Assembly: GCF_000165425.1 (NCBI RefSeq) | Contig: NW_001799044.1 | Location: 433,205-497,204 of the forward strand | Source of the DNA: Paramecium tetraurelia | Taxonomy: Eukaryota; Ciliophora; Oligohymenophorea; Peniculida; Parameciidae | Direction: 5' to 3' | Length of the DNA stretch: 64,000 nt | In this document: in pieces, positions 35,537-46,276 of the stretch | Position numbering within the stretch: position 1 is the first letter of the stretch | How the letters are laid out: every line of letters starts with the position of its first letter | Position numbers and translations under genes: made by a program | Notes under the pieces: generated by a model | Seen by the model: only the letters and a program-made list of their open reading frames with translations | Database searches by the model: none | Told to the model about the DNA's origin: nothing

Positions 35537-36371
35537 TTCTTAATTAATTTAATCATTATTCAGGGAAATCACACCATAATCCTATTAGCAAATTTATTCT
35601 TTTTGCTTTTAAATACCAATCAAAATCTAAAATTTAAAAATATTTATAAGTTTTATAGAGAATCGCTTAGATTTAAAATACTGTGATAATTTAATTTCAT
35701 CATACTTATGGATTATTATTGAGAAATGCTCAATTAAACTGATAAAGTATACCCTCATATTATACCATGTGAAATATATTTGATCATTTCCAATCCTTCT
35801 TTATTTTTTAAGTCAAGATTCATTTAAGATCTGTTTAAGAGTTCTTAGTTTATTTTGGTTTTGGAACTTAAATTAAATCGCTAAAGTCAGTTTTCTTATT
35901 TCTTAATTGTAGTGATGTGGTTTATTTTGTTTCTTAAAATTGCTATGGTTATTATTATTATTATATTAATTTGGTTGAAACTACTCATTTCATTTTATTA
36001 TGAAATATTTCTTTGTATCTTAAAATGCGGGTATGATAAATTCAACTAAATACAACTCTCTTTTCCTATGGATATCAATTCAAATCATTTTAATAATTAA
36101 TATTTCAATTCTAATAATAAATTAAAATATAATTTGAAATAAGTATATTCCCCCATTAGGTTCCATAATTTTAACCATTTGAATTGGTTTTGTTGCCATA
36201 ATTGTAATATTTTGTTTTATTTATAATATATCTAATTAAACTATGAACATTTAATAAGATTAAGTTTATTATTAATACAGTTTCAACTTAGGTATGAAAC
36301 TAGAGGTTTTATGAATATTTCGTTTCTATTTGAAAAACTAAAAATAAACCATTTAAAGAGCAACTTTTTTA
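35537..36371. other. Intergenic, AT-rich
   Basis: About 835 bp between two plus-strand genes, rich in T runs. No gene, RNA or repeat could be supported. Confidence 0.45.
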
Positions 36372-37101
36372 ATGGCTTGTAAACTCATTTAATAAATTAA
36401 TGTTTCCAAATCTAAATCCATCATCTAAATCAAGAGGTATATGATAACCTAGTCGAGGACAGCCCGTTAGAGTTATATTCAAGAAGAGAAGGCTAGACAA
36501 ATAGATCGAGAGAATCAATTGTTATTTCAAAAAATATTAGGCATTACAATGAAACAAAGAAACAGTTCAACAACTCCAACAAAAACAACATTAAATTATA
36601 AAACCAGAAAAGACTTTCAATAGAAGATAATGGATGAAAATTAGAAACTGTTCACTAGAATAAAATAACAAACATCGTATTACAAAATTTAGAAATCTTA
36701 AACAAAATCTTTATCTAAATAAAGAGCAAATTCATCTGTAAATATTTACAAATATATAAAATAGTATTTGCCAAGTAAGAAACTACAAGAATTATATTAG
36801 AGTAAATTAGAGTAGGGTGGATTAACTTATAAAATAAGAGTTATCATAGATGGACAGTATAGAAATTTAATTTTTTTAGATTATTTAAAATAATGGCAAC
36901 GACAGAAGAACAATCTTATACAAGAGTGTTAGAAATGATGAAGAGTGATGGTAATATAGGGTGTAAATTTGAATAGGAATTCTATTGTTGAAGAATGTGT
37001 TTCATAATGATTTTCAAAAATTGATAGAGAGTTTATAAATTTCAGATAAGATTACAATCAAAGGGATATAATTAATAGAGACTCACGGTAAATTTGGTTG
37101 A
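36372..37101 (+). CDS. CFAP97-like (KIAA1430 family) candidate
   Basis: 226 residues after two introns: 23 nt GTATAGAAATT...TTTAG near 36860-36882 and 26 nt GTAATATAGG...GAATAG near 36952-36977. The motif EEKARQIDRENQLLFQKIL resembles the core of CFAP97-domain proteins, which occur in cilia and flagella. A second similar segment is MDENQKLFTRIKQQTS. The C-terminal part (TYKIRVIIDGQLFKI...LLLKNVFHNDFQKLIESLQI) is conserved-looking but unrecognised. Start ATG 36372; a start at 36400 with a different first exon is possible. The family assignment is tentative; the coding call is firmer. The stop TGA 37099-37101 is 18 bp from the convergent neighbour. Confidence 0.6.
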
Positions 37102-37119
37102 TAAATATATATACAAAAA

Positions 37120-37578
37120 TCAATTTTGTTCATCACTATCAGTTTCCCATTCATCATCATTGTTTTCAGGTCCAGTGATTGGTCTGAAATATTCTCGTTC
37201 TCCTCTTTCGTGAAGTTCACCCTACATTTCCTCATACATTTATTCATATATTTGTTTTTCTAATTCGTCTTCCTCATTATGAGAATCATCATCCTCATTA
37301 TGAGAATCCTCATCAACCCAAGACAATTGCTCATCTTAATGGAAATGCAGATTCCCTTATTCGTCCATAAAGCATTCTGTTTTTAATTGAATTTTCTTAT
37401 TTTGCTCATATTCTACGTTTAGATCTGGATGAGAATCATCTTTATAAATGAGATCCGCCATGGTTCTATATGAAAAACTAGCAAGAATTTCTTAGGCTTG
37501 CTCCTTGGAGAGTTGATTATAGGGCTTTTTGAGATTAGTCGAAAGTTATGGTTTATCTCTTTTGAACCACTTGAACAT
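37120..37578 (-). CDS. Small acidic protein
   Basis: 152 residues, no intron. The first third is basic/neutral (MFKWFKRDKPQ...LSKEQAQEILASFSYRTMAD). The rest is strongly acidic with a repeated DSHNEDDDSHNEEDE run, and it ends EWETDSDEQN. No domain recognised. Acidic tails of this type occur in chaperones and nuclear proteins, but nothing specific supports that. Its ATG (37578-37576) is only 42 bp from the ATG of the divergent PFK-2/FBPase-2 gene, so the two share one very short promoter region. Confidence 0.75.
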
Positions 37579-37620
37579 TAAAATTATTTTAAGGCTAAGA
37601 ATTATTAAAATTTTTATAAT
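37579..37620. promoter_or_regulatory. 42-bp divergent intergenic region
   Basis: The start codons of two divergent genes (acidic protein, minus; PFK-2/FBPase-2, plus) are separated by only 42 AT-rich bases. Both 5' UTRs and any core promoter must fit here or overlap the coding regions. No specific motif was recognised. Confidence 0.5.
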
Positions 37621-39042
37621 ATGTAGGGATGCAATAGATCGTAAAAAATCGCCATCTGTACAGTTGGTTTGCCAGCTCGAGGAAAAACGTATATTTCTCG
37701 GAAATTGAATCGTTATTTTAATTGGTTGGGCTACAAGAGTAGAGTATTTATAAATGGGAATTACAGAAGAGAAATATGCGGTACGGAATGCAATTCACAA
37801 TTTTTTGATCCCCACAATGAGACAGTACAATGAACAAAAATAAATATAGGCTTAAAAAGCAAGGAGTGATTGTGCAAAAATGGCATTACAAGATTTAATA
37901 TAATTTCTTAAGAATGGAGGAGATGTAGGAATACTTGACGGAACAAACATCACAAGGGAAAGAAGACTCTAGATTGAGAGTGATTTGAAACAGTCTTTTA
38001 ATGGAATTCAAACTCTGTGGATCGAATCCATATGTAATGATTCCAAAGTGATTTAAAATAATATCCGACTGACTAAAATCAACAACCCAGATTACTGCAA
38101 TGTGAACTCTGATGAGGCTACAATAGATTTCCTGAATAGAATCAAGATGTACGAGCAAATCTATGAAACTATAACAGACGATGAGAATCTCTCATACATC
38201 AAGACTATTAACGTCGGAGCAGACGTACAAAACATGTTTCCATGCTTAGATTATAGTTCATTAAGTCTATGGCTTTCTGTTGTCCAAGATCGTATCCTTT
38301 ATTATGAATCTCCACACCTATCCGAGACCAATCTACTTATCCAGACATGGAGAGAGCCAGTACAATGTTGATGATAGAGTAGGAGGGGATTCCGATTTAT
38401 CTGAGTTAGGCGAGATGTATGCAGACAAGTTGGCAGATTTTTTCTTTAAAGAGTTCCCAACTAAAGAAACGAAAAATGAAATTATTTTCTTTACATCCAC
38501 AATGCGAAGAGCTATTCATACATCTGATGTTGTGGCTAGTAAATTAGATATTTAACCATTGCAATTAAAGACATTAGATGAAATCAATGTAGGAATATGT
38601 GATGGAATGACATATACTGAAATTGCATAGAAATTTCCCAGTGATTTTTAAGTATTCATTTTATAATATTATCACTTATTAGGAAAGGAAAATCAATAAA
38701 TTAGGTTATAGATATCCAAGAGGAGAATCATATTTAGATTTAATTAGCAGAATCGAACCAGTGATATTTGAGATTGAAAGATCTAGACAACCAGTTATGA
38801 TAATAGCTCATTAAGCAATTTTAAGATGTTTATATGCTTACTTTCATCAAAATGAGATACCAGAAGTACCCACTCTGGATATACCATTGCATTGTGTAAT
38901 AAAATTGACTCCGGCTGCCTACTTTTGCGATGAAAAAAGAGTGCTGATCAACCCTTAAACTGGGGAAATCTCAATTAAGGAAGAATATGTATAAGAATTT
39001 GTGAGATCAAAGAGCAAATAGAAGAGCTTTATTGATTTATGA
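37621..39042 (+). CDS. PFKFB: Bifunctional 6-phosphofructo-2-kinase/fructose-2,6-bisphosphatase
   Basis: 446 residues after three introns (25, 25 and 31 nt). The kinase half has the P-loop GLPARGKTYISRKLNRY, NYRREICG and ILDGTNITRERR. The phosphatase half begins IVSFIMNLHTYPRPIYLSRHGESQYN, with the phospho-acceptor His in RHGES, then DEINVGICDGM and the second His in AHQAILRCLYAY. It makes and breaks fructose-2,6-bisphosphate, the main switch between glycolysis and gluconeogenesis. All key residues of both activities appear present. Length matches the ~450-520 of other eukaryotes. Start ATG 37621, stop TGA 39040-39042. Confidence 0.95.
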
Positions 39043-39183
39043 TTAGATTCATCAAATGTTAATGGAGTGATCATCATTCATAATAATATATTTTATTTAT
39101 ATATTATGTGAAAATAAATATTCGTTTTTCGATTTTTAGCACAAAATAATCCTCAGACGTATGTCAATAATAATTTACAATAA

Positions 39184-40488
39184 ATGTTAAAACTAACTCT
39201 TTGTGTATTGTTGGTGCTTGGTGCAACAGCCATCAACGTCTAATCCTCCATCTGGACTAGTCGTGACTAAAAGGCTCTTGCTTAGATTCACTCATCTGGT
39301 TGGGGCAAGTTCATTTTGAATTATGCCGAACTCCACCATGTCAACCGGAGGTATTCTCTCTGAACTCAACAGCGAAATTGAAAAACTCGTAAACCCATAT
39401 CACTAATAATTAAGGTTGGTGAATTAGAAGAGGAATTAGCTGGAGTCCATCACGAATATAACAGAAGAACTGACGTTCATAACAGAGAAGTAGCAAGACT
39501 TGAATAAGAAATCTAAGACAAGGAAAGAGGTTACCAATAGTTTCTGATCCCTTTTAGAACTCTTCCAACGCTCACGATTTCTATGATAATGTCCTCATCC
39601 CATAAAGAGATAGATTTGCTGCCTAACTTGAATAATTATAAGAAAACACTCGCCTAAAACAGAAGAACACTCCAAGAATCCACAGTCTAAAGAGAAAACG
39701 ATCACGAGACCTTTGAAGCTTAAGTTGTCGAACACAACGATGCTATTGGTGCCATCGATGAATGCCTCTAATTATTGAGCACAATCGCTACCCCATCTCT
39801 TGCTTAAATCAAGAAGGTTTAAAAGAACCTCACCAAAATCCAAAACTCTTTGAAAAAGCACAACTAATTCCAAATCTTTGTCAAAGTCCTTTTGGAAATC
39901 ACAGTCGAATCCAACTTCGCCGATCAAGGTGCTCTCAGAGACGTATTCTATTTTCTCATTCCTAGATTATTGTCGCCTTCAACAACTTGAGAGTTGAATT
40001 AGTTGATTCTCTCAACTAAATCACAGCCGATGAAGCTTAAGCTGTTACCGACTTCAACGCCCAAGTTGTCTAATTGAACTAAGAACACGCTGAATTCTAA
40101 AGAGCTGTCGTTGTTAAGAATGCTGAAATCGAAGCCAACGCAAGTACGATTAACATATCTAATCCATTTAGCCAAGATTGAATAAACCCTTGACCTCATC
40201 GATGAACTCGATGCTGATTTAGCAACCCTCAACGGATAATTATAAGCTGAAAACGATGACTTTGCCTTTGCCACCGATGTCTACAATTCAACCGTTGCAG
40301 AATACAACAAAGAAATCAATGCTGCCAACCAAGCCTTAGAATTGCTCACATTAACCAAGATTTTAAGATTATGTTAAATCATAACTCAAAGGAGCATGAT
40401 CTATTCAATAATATCATTCAAAAGTTATCACCCATTCTAGCAAATTTTTATTTTTTCTATTCTCTTAGACTTACATAATCTCAAATGA
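39184..40488 (+). pseudogene. Trichocyst matrix protein pseudogene (three frame breaks)
   Basis: It starts as a normal TMP: signal peptide MLKLTLCVLLVLGATA, then LNYAELH. The frame then breaks at about 39333-39338 (one extra base before ATGTCAACC), again around 39531-39567, and a third time at about 39650-39655. Each break needs the same one-base skip to continue the TMP sequence. Between breaks the protein is good ([65 protein letters not shown]). Three plausible introns (about 26, 23 and 28 nt) were also seen. The usual TMP tail is lost after ALELLT near 40345, and the frame runs on to TGA 40486. Either a decayed gene copy or assembly errors; GC-rich codon use still matches TMPs. Confidence 0.75.
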
Positions 40489-40575
40489 ATATCTTCCACT
40501 TGTAATCAAATTTTGGATTGACATCTCATTATCTTATTTTATCTATAAAAATTTCACAAAACTCTGATTTTTTAA

Positions 40576-41376
40576 TCAGATGACTAATTTTTAGATTTTA
40601 GATATTACTTAATTTAGCATAGTACCAAATTAAGAAAGATGTTTGAAATATGTTGATTGATCAAACTCTTTAGCTATTAAAAACCTTCTCTATTTTGCAA
40701 TTAATTTTATACATTATTTTTTATAGACCTAATTTATCATATCAGGAGAGTTACAATTTAGCAAAGTACAATTAGGGTCATTTATGCCTGTTAACGAAAT
40801 AATCGAACAATTTAATAGCTTATATAACTCAATATGAGAGGTCCAAGAAAATCCAAATATATTCCATAGTTATTAATATTCGAGTATTGCAGCAATTTGA
40901 TTGTGATCATTCTGATAAGCTAAATCGACTAATTTATCATTTCTAAATAAAGATGATCTTTTTGATTAAATAAATCCTGTGAAAATAAGCATTTTTACTT
41001 TACTACCAGAAAATAGGATCTTAAGACTATATAAACATTGGTTACCTTTGGATTAGATTTCTAAATTTAAAGTACATCGTGAATTAGAATTACGATATCC
41101 TTATTGAAAAATTGTTTATAGCAAACAACATTTTTTATTACTGATAAAAATAGGGACTGTATACACTAGTAATAGACTTAAAAAATTATAAAAATGGTGC
41201 AATTCAAGCGAATTCAGTAATTAACATTAGATTTGTTAATTCTAATCTGAAAATAGTAAATATCTTGCTACTTCTGGACCTAAATCTAGATAGCTTTAAA
41301 TAAGAATCTTTAAAAATTTATGAATAAATTGTATTGTTTATTTTCTATCCATAAATTTTATTTTATGTCCAAGCAT
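40576..41376 (-). CDS. Orphan ORF with weak ankyrin-like segment
   Basis: A continuous 266-residue frame without intron, from ATG 41376-41374 to TGA 40578-40576. One stretch (NDKLVDLAYQNDHNQIAAIL) resembles an ankyrin repeat helix pair, with Cys and Leu-rich helices elsewhere (YNFLSLLLVYTVPIFISNKK). No other domain is seen, and composition is poorer in charged residues than its neighbours. It occupies a stretch with no other gene candidate. With TGA as the only stop, a frame of this length is suggestive but not proof; missed introns could also change its ends. Confidence 0.45.
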
Positions 41377-41653
41377 AGCCGTTTTATATAATAGTTATGT
41401 GGAGTAAGACTAATGTTTGTATTGATATAATTTATTAATTAAATTTGAAAGGATATGAATATATGTCTTCATATATATGTGTTGTAAGGTGAAAGTATCT
41501 AATCCCAAGATTGAATTAATAATTTGTTTAAGATTACAGCAGTTATTACTCTTGTTCATTTATTATTTTAATTCCTAATTATAAATTTTAATAAATTTTT
41601 CGTTTAATTTTGAAGTATTTTGTTATTATATAAAATAATAATTTGTTATCAAG

Positions 41654-43590
41654 ATGGACACAGAAGAAGAATGTTTCTCTGGAGATGAAATAGATCAATT
41701 TAATTGTCCTAAACATTCATTAATTTATACTAGTATCTTTAATTTTTAATTAATTAGATTACTGTACAACTACATAATAATTGCTGTGCCAAGAATGTAT
41801 GATCAAATGCAGTTTGAAAGTATAAAACATTATTTCAATAGAAAAAGTAAGATTCTTAATAGAAATTAGGCTTTGAATAACATTAGCTAATAAAATAAAT
41901 AATAATTGTAGAAAGTTCAAAAAATCATTAAGAATTTTAATACTTTAGATGATCAAATTCAAAAAGAAAATATTTAAATAAATAAAATGTCTCAACTCCA
42001 AATTTAATCATTAAGTTCAATTTGTACCTAAATTGTTGAGATTGTATAATTGAAATTTCAACAACTGATTGAATAAGTTGAAGTCCATAAAATTAAGCAT
42101 TAATAGACTTTACAGGATTCCAAAGTACACCTAATTATTATTTTTAAAGTGCATAATTGATGAATATAGGGGAAGAGGAACCCAATTGGAGAAGAATATT
42201 GTAAATTAGTAGAACACCTCTGGTTTTGAACAATTGAAAAAGTTTCGAGAATATTACACTATAAATTGTAAGACAATCAAAGAACTTGAAAACGAATATG
42301 ATAATTTATCACAAGCACCTAAAATTTAATACTAGTAATTGTAGATCAGAAATGCAAATGACATTGTTAAACAAATCTCTAATCTATTATGTATTTTAGA
42401 AAGAGACTCAGACTATAGAATTAAAAGAGTATCATCTAAATTGTTTTAATAACCAAACACTACAAGGGCAAGTCCATTTTCCAAAAAGGGGTTTACTTAA
42501 CATAGCTAACCTCATTTTAGTTTATAATCATCAAAGCACCAAATACGAAAGACAGAAGTCAAACAAATAACTTTAGATATACCAACAGATATAAGTTCAA
42601 TTTTAGACAAAGCATCACCTGAACAATCAATTATTAATGATTTCTTTAGTAATAAGTAATCATTAAGTGAGCATTCAATTTCAAAGATGGAGATACCTAT
42701 TTAAAATCAAACTCAATTTTATATTATCGGAGGGTTATTGAAGGGTCAAAGATAAAATCTTATTGAATTATTTGATATTTAATCAAAGTAATCTAGTTAA
42801 CATGACTTTTTGGTATCGAACCGCTATGGATTTTAAATAGCATATCATGGAAATCAAATTCTATTGATAGGAGGGAAATAAGAAGGTATTAGAACAGCTT
42901 TATGTGAATCGTATGATCCAAATTTAAAACAATCCAAGATCTCTTAATTGATACTGACCAAAGGAGTTAGTGGGTTGGCATCAAAATAAATAGGAAATAA
43001 GTTATACATTTCAGGAGGGAAAACAGATTCAGGGATTTAAGACATTTTTTAACTTATCAATTTAGATACGTATTAAACCAAAAACTTATAGTCTGTTCCT
43101 ATTAAATGTTATAATCATACATTAGTTTAAGGCAATGAACCAAATACTTTGTATTTATTTGATGAACAAGGATGTTTCAAATACGATATTACAACTAATC
43201 AATGGAAAAAAATCAAATCTCCTAATTAACCAAGAAGAAACCATGTTTCTTTGACTCTACCTGATGGTATTTGGATTTTTGGAGGAAGATCTGGCAAAAA
43301 ATACATTAAATAAATTGAGAAATATGATGAAACTGATGAATAATTTTACTAAATGGGTGAATTGGTCTGTCCTACAATTAAATTTGATGCAATAGTTAGT
43401 GATGACTATTAGTTTGTGTATTTAGTTGGAGGAAAGACATAGGAAAATATTCCTAGTTCAAATATTTGGAAGTATTTATAATTTATATATAAATCTCATT
43501 AGGTATTCCATATTGACAAATTAATGTTTACTTCACAGTTAATTCACAAAGCCAAGATATTCTCATAAATTGATACCCAAGAAAGGTTGA
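41654..43590 (+). CDS. B-box, coiled-coil, Kelch-repeat protein
   Basis: 607 residues after four introns (25, 32, 25 and 31 nt). A B-box zinc finger (CPKHSLIYTNYCTTTQQLLC then CMIKC) sits at ~18-45. A ~150-residue coiled coil rich in Gln and Lys follows, then a Ser-rich linker. From ~350 there are Kelch repeats with paired glycines (YIIGGLLKGQ, ILLIGGKQEG, LYISGGKTDS, IWIFGGRSGK, VYLVGGKT). The layout is that of a TRIM protein without RING, with a beta-propeller in place of PRY-SPRY. Such proteins usually act as scaffolds or adaptors. Start ATG 41654; stop TGA 43588-43590 if the last 31-nt intron is spliced, otherwise the frame continues to about 43890. Confidence 0.85.
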
Positions 43591-43965
43591 CTTTAATTAA
43601 TAATGTTTATTTAACTATGATAACTTTCAATTCTAATAAATAGACATTAATGTTACTTTAAAAATCTTTTTAGTAAGTAAATTAAGATATCAAGCTATTG
43701 TTGTATTTATTTTTTTTGAAACTCTTTTTTCTTATTATTGCTTCAGATTCATAAATATTAAAAAGTCTATCAGCATTAATTTGCTAACATTTCAACTTTC
43801 TTTAATTGAAAATTTATAATCTCTTGACTTATAATATTTCTTTTATATGTTTTCTCAATATTGTTATTCATTTAAAAATCGATTCACAATTCTGAGTTCT
43901 AAATACAATTCAATAATTTACATTAAATAAGCAACTATAACTAAATTATTTTAAAATTAAAAGTT
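43591..43965. other. Intergenic, AT-rich
   Basis: About 375 bp. It includes an in-frame open continuation of the Kelch gene if its last intron is retained. Nothing else recognised. Confidence 0.4.
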
Positions 43966-44843
43966 ATGAGCAAACCATCGCATAGTCCAAATGAATTGAT
44001 TGAATTTGAAAACCACAATCGAAATTCCTCCTTCGGAAAGAGTAAAATCATTATTTGAATGTAGAGTTATTGTCAACGGTTCCAAATGTTCCTGCCTTTG
44101 GCTTTGGAACTTCTAGTAGACATTAGGCATAACAAGTATACAGAGAAAATAGACTGATGGAGAAAGGTAAGCATAGCCCAGGTCCAATCTATAATCCCAC
44201 AAAAAATTTTGATTAATAAGCAGCTAGAGCTCCTAGTGCAGGAATGGGAACATCTACAAGATAGAGTTTAAACTCAAATCATTATGATCATTATAAAAGA
44301 AAAGATGTCGATGTATTGTTATTTATAATCAGTAGTTTGAACCTTAAAAAGCTGAGCATCTTAGAAAATGGTCTGCAGGAACAGTTAGAATTGGGTAAGA
44401 ACAGCGATTCCTATAGAAAGAACTGACAAAGACCCCAGGCCCCAATTATGATGTAAACTAGAGAATTCAAGGCCCTAAATATACTATGGGTAATAGAAGA
44501 GCTCATTCTGTTTCTTTTTCGACTCCAAGTAAGGTTGGACCTGGAACTTACAAACCAAAAAAAGATTTTTCAACAGAATTGCAAGAACAACCTAAATATT
44601 CATTTACTAAAGCTCCAAAAATACCTTAACAAAAGAATATAGATAAAAATTAGACATATTACGTGCAGTATAAATGTATTCTATGAATTTAGAGACAGTA
44701 TTGGAGCTCAAGTGGCATCTACTAAACCAAATAAACCATCTTTTAGTTTTGGCAAAGGAATTAGAGAAGCTAAATTAGCTATGTACAAAAACGATTTTGT
44801 AAAGATTGGGGTTAATATAAAGATCCCACATCCAAAGTTTTGA
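43966..44843 (+). CDS. STPGR-repeat (ODF3/SHIPPO-like) protein
   Basis: About 260-270 residues with at least four short introns. Repeats built round a Pro-Gly-Pro-x-Tyr core occur at GKHSPGPIYNP, KTPGPNYDV and KVGPGTYKP, alternating with FGFGTSSR, GMGTSTR, YTMGNRRAH, YSFTKAPK and FSFGKGIR. This is the STPGR pattern of ODF3/CIMAP proteins that line the inside or outside of ciliary microtubules. The first intron (23 nt, GTAAAATC...GAATGTAG) follows codon ~27. Start ATG 43966, stop TGA 44841-44843. The exon boundaries near 44320-44345 and 44660-44690 are approximate. It is likely a ciliary structural protein. Confidence 0.82.
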
Positions 44844-44855
44844 ATTAAAATTGTT

Positions 44856-46276
44856 TCACAATAATTTTATCAGAATTTCAGCATCTTTAAATCTTTAAAG
44901 CATATTCGAACTTTGTAAGACTATCACAATCGCATCGAAGTCATCAGTTTTATAATAACCACTGAAACATGGACCAGCATTTGATGTTATTCCAGTTTTT
45001 ATGCCCTCCCATCCTTCTTTTTTCAATAACTTATTTGTGTTTTTCCATTTATAATAAGTTCCCTAATTGCCTTATTCAGTTACTGCATAAGTCTTAAAAC
45101 ATCTTGTGTTTACAATTTCCATGAATTCTTTAATTTTGATGCATTCCTCAACTAATTTAAAGATGTCCAATGCACAGGAGACGTTTAATGTGTCATTTAA
45201 TCCATGAACTGAATTATAATTAGTTTTATCCATTTTTAAATTTTCAGCATGATTATTCATCATCTATAAGAATTAAGTTCTTAATTAAAATTTATTTTTT
45301 TCTATTTCTAGTTCACAATCAATATAATGTCCATTGCAATATCTTTGAATGCTATCACAAGTTTTTAAGAAAGCTATTGCATAACTTAATACCAATGCTG
45401 CATCATTTCCAGATGGTAACATCATTGCAAATAGTAACTACCTTACATTCATAATTCCTCCTGCATTTAAGAAGGCACTCGTACCATCTATGCATTCAGC
45501 ATGTCCAGGTATCTTTATTCTTATTGATTCCATATCAATTCGTTTTTCTTCTAAAAATTTTAGTGTTGTGTAGCAAGTCATCACTTTTGTAATTGATGCC
45601 ACCTCACTTTTTTATTGATCTTAATATGCATATATCTTTTTAAATATTGTTTCCCCTTTATTTCTTTTGAAAATCGCCCATTTTTTAGAGCTAACCTTGT
45701 GTTTTATTTTAGAACTGACTGGTATTGAAATTGACAGGACATCCGTTTTACTTCCTTAACTAACTATGCTCTTTTGACTCATTATACTCAAGGCTGTAGA
45801 AACTGGCTTTTTTGGCTGTTATTCTTTTCTTACAAAATACTCTTATATTAAGTCATTAGATACTTGTTACTTCTCTCTACTAAATTTCTGCATATTTTTT
45901 TATTCTATCCCTCATGACTTAACCAGGTAATATTGGAAAACTATTTATTTATAAGGTTTGAATTTGTTTTTTCTTTTTCTCTTCTTATGCATATCGTTAC
46001 AAAGCTTCCAAATAAGTTTCAATGTAAGTGTAGTCTGAATGATTTTCACTTCTTTTCTAATAATTGTATAATTCTTACTCTTTATTACATACTCTCGTTT
46101 ATGTAGTATCTTAAAGGAGTCTGCAATGGTTTATTATTATGAAGCTTAGGTGTAGCGCTTTTAAGACTCCTACCTTTTAATTCAGGAAGGGCCATTTAGG
46201 AATCATCGGAAGTAGACTGAGCACTTTTGCGATGAAATTTCTATAATGATACTGATAATCCTTCCTTTGGATTCAT
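44856..46276 (-). CDS. Peptidase S11 (D-Ala-D-Ala carboxypeptidase-like) with N-terminal extension
   Basis: 458 residues after two 22-nt introns. Residues ~1-200 are a Gln/Lys/Ser-rich extension with no signal peptide. The C-terminal ~240 residues carry all three penicillin-binding motifs: SITK (SxxK, in EVASITKVMT), SGN (SxN, in MLPSGNDAAL) and KTG (in WEGIKTGITSNAG). These are the catalytic triad motifs of bacterial DacA-type S11 peptidases, which trim peptidoglycan stem peptides. A ciliate makes no peptidoglycan, so it may attack food bacteria or have a new substrate. Introns, code and base composition are those of the host, so it is a resident gene. Start ATG 46276-46274; stop TGA 44858-44856. 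Confidence 0.85.

Noticed and set aside
38102-38371. Standard-code ORF continuing past the kinase half of PFK-2 in the wrong frame
   Set aside because: A 25-nt intron (GTACAAAACA...GCTTAG) switches to the phosphatase frame seen in all PFKFB proteins, so the read-through peptide is not real.
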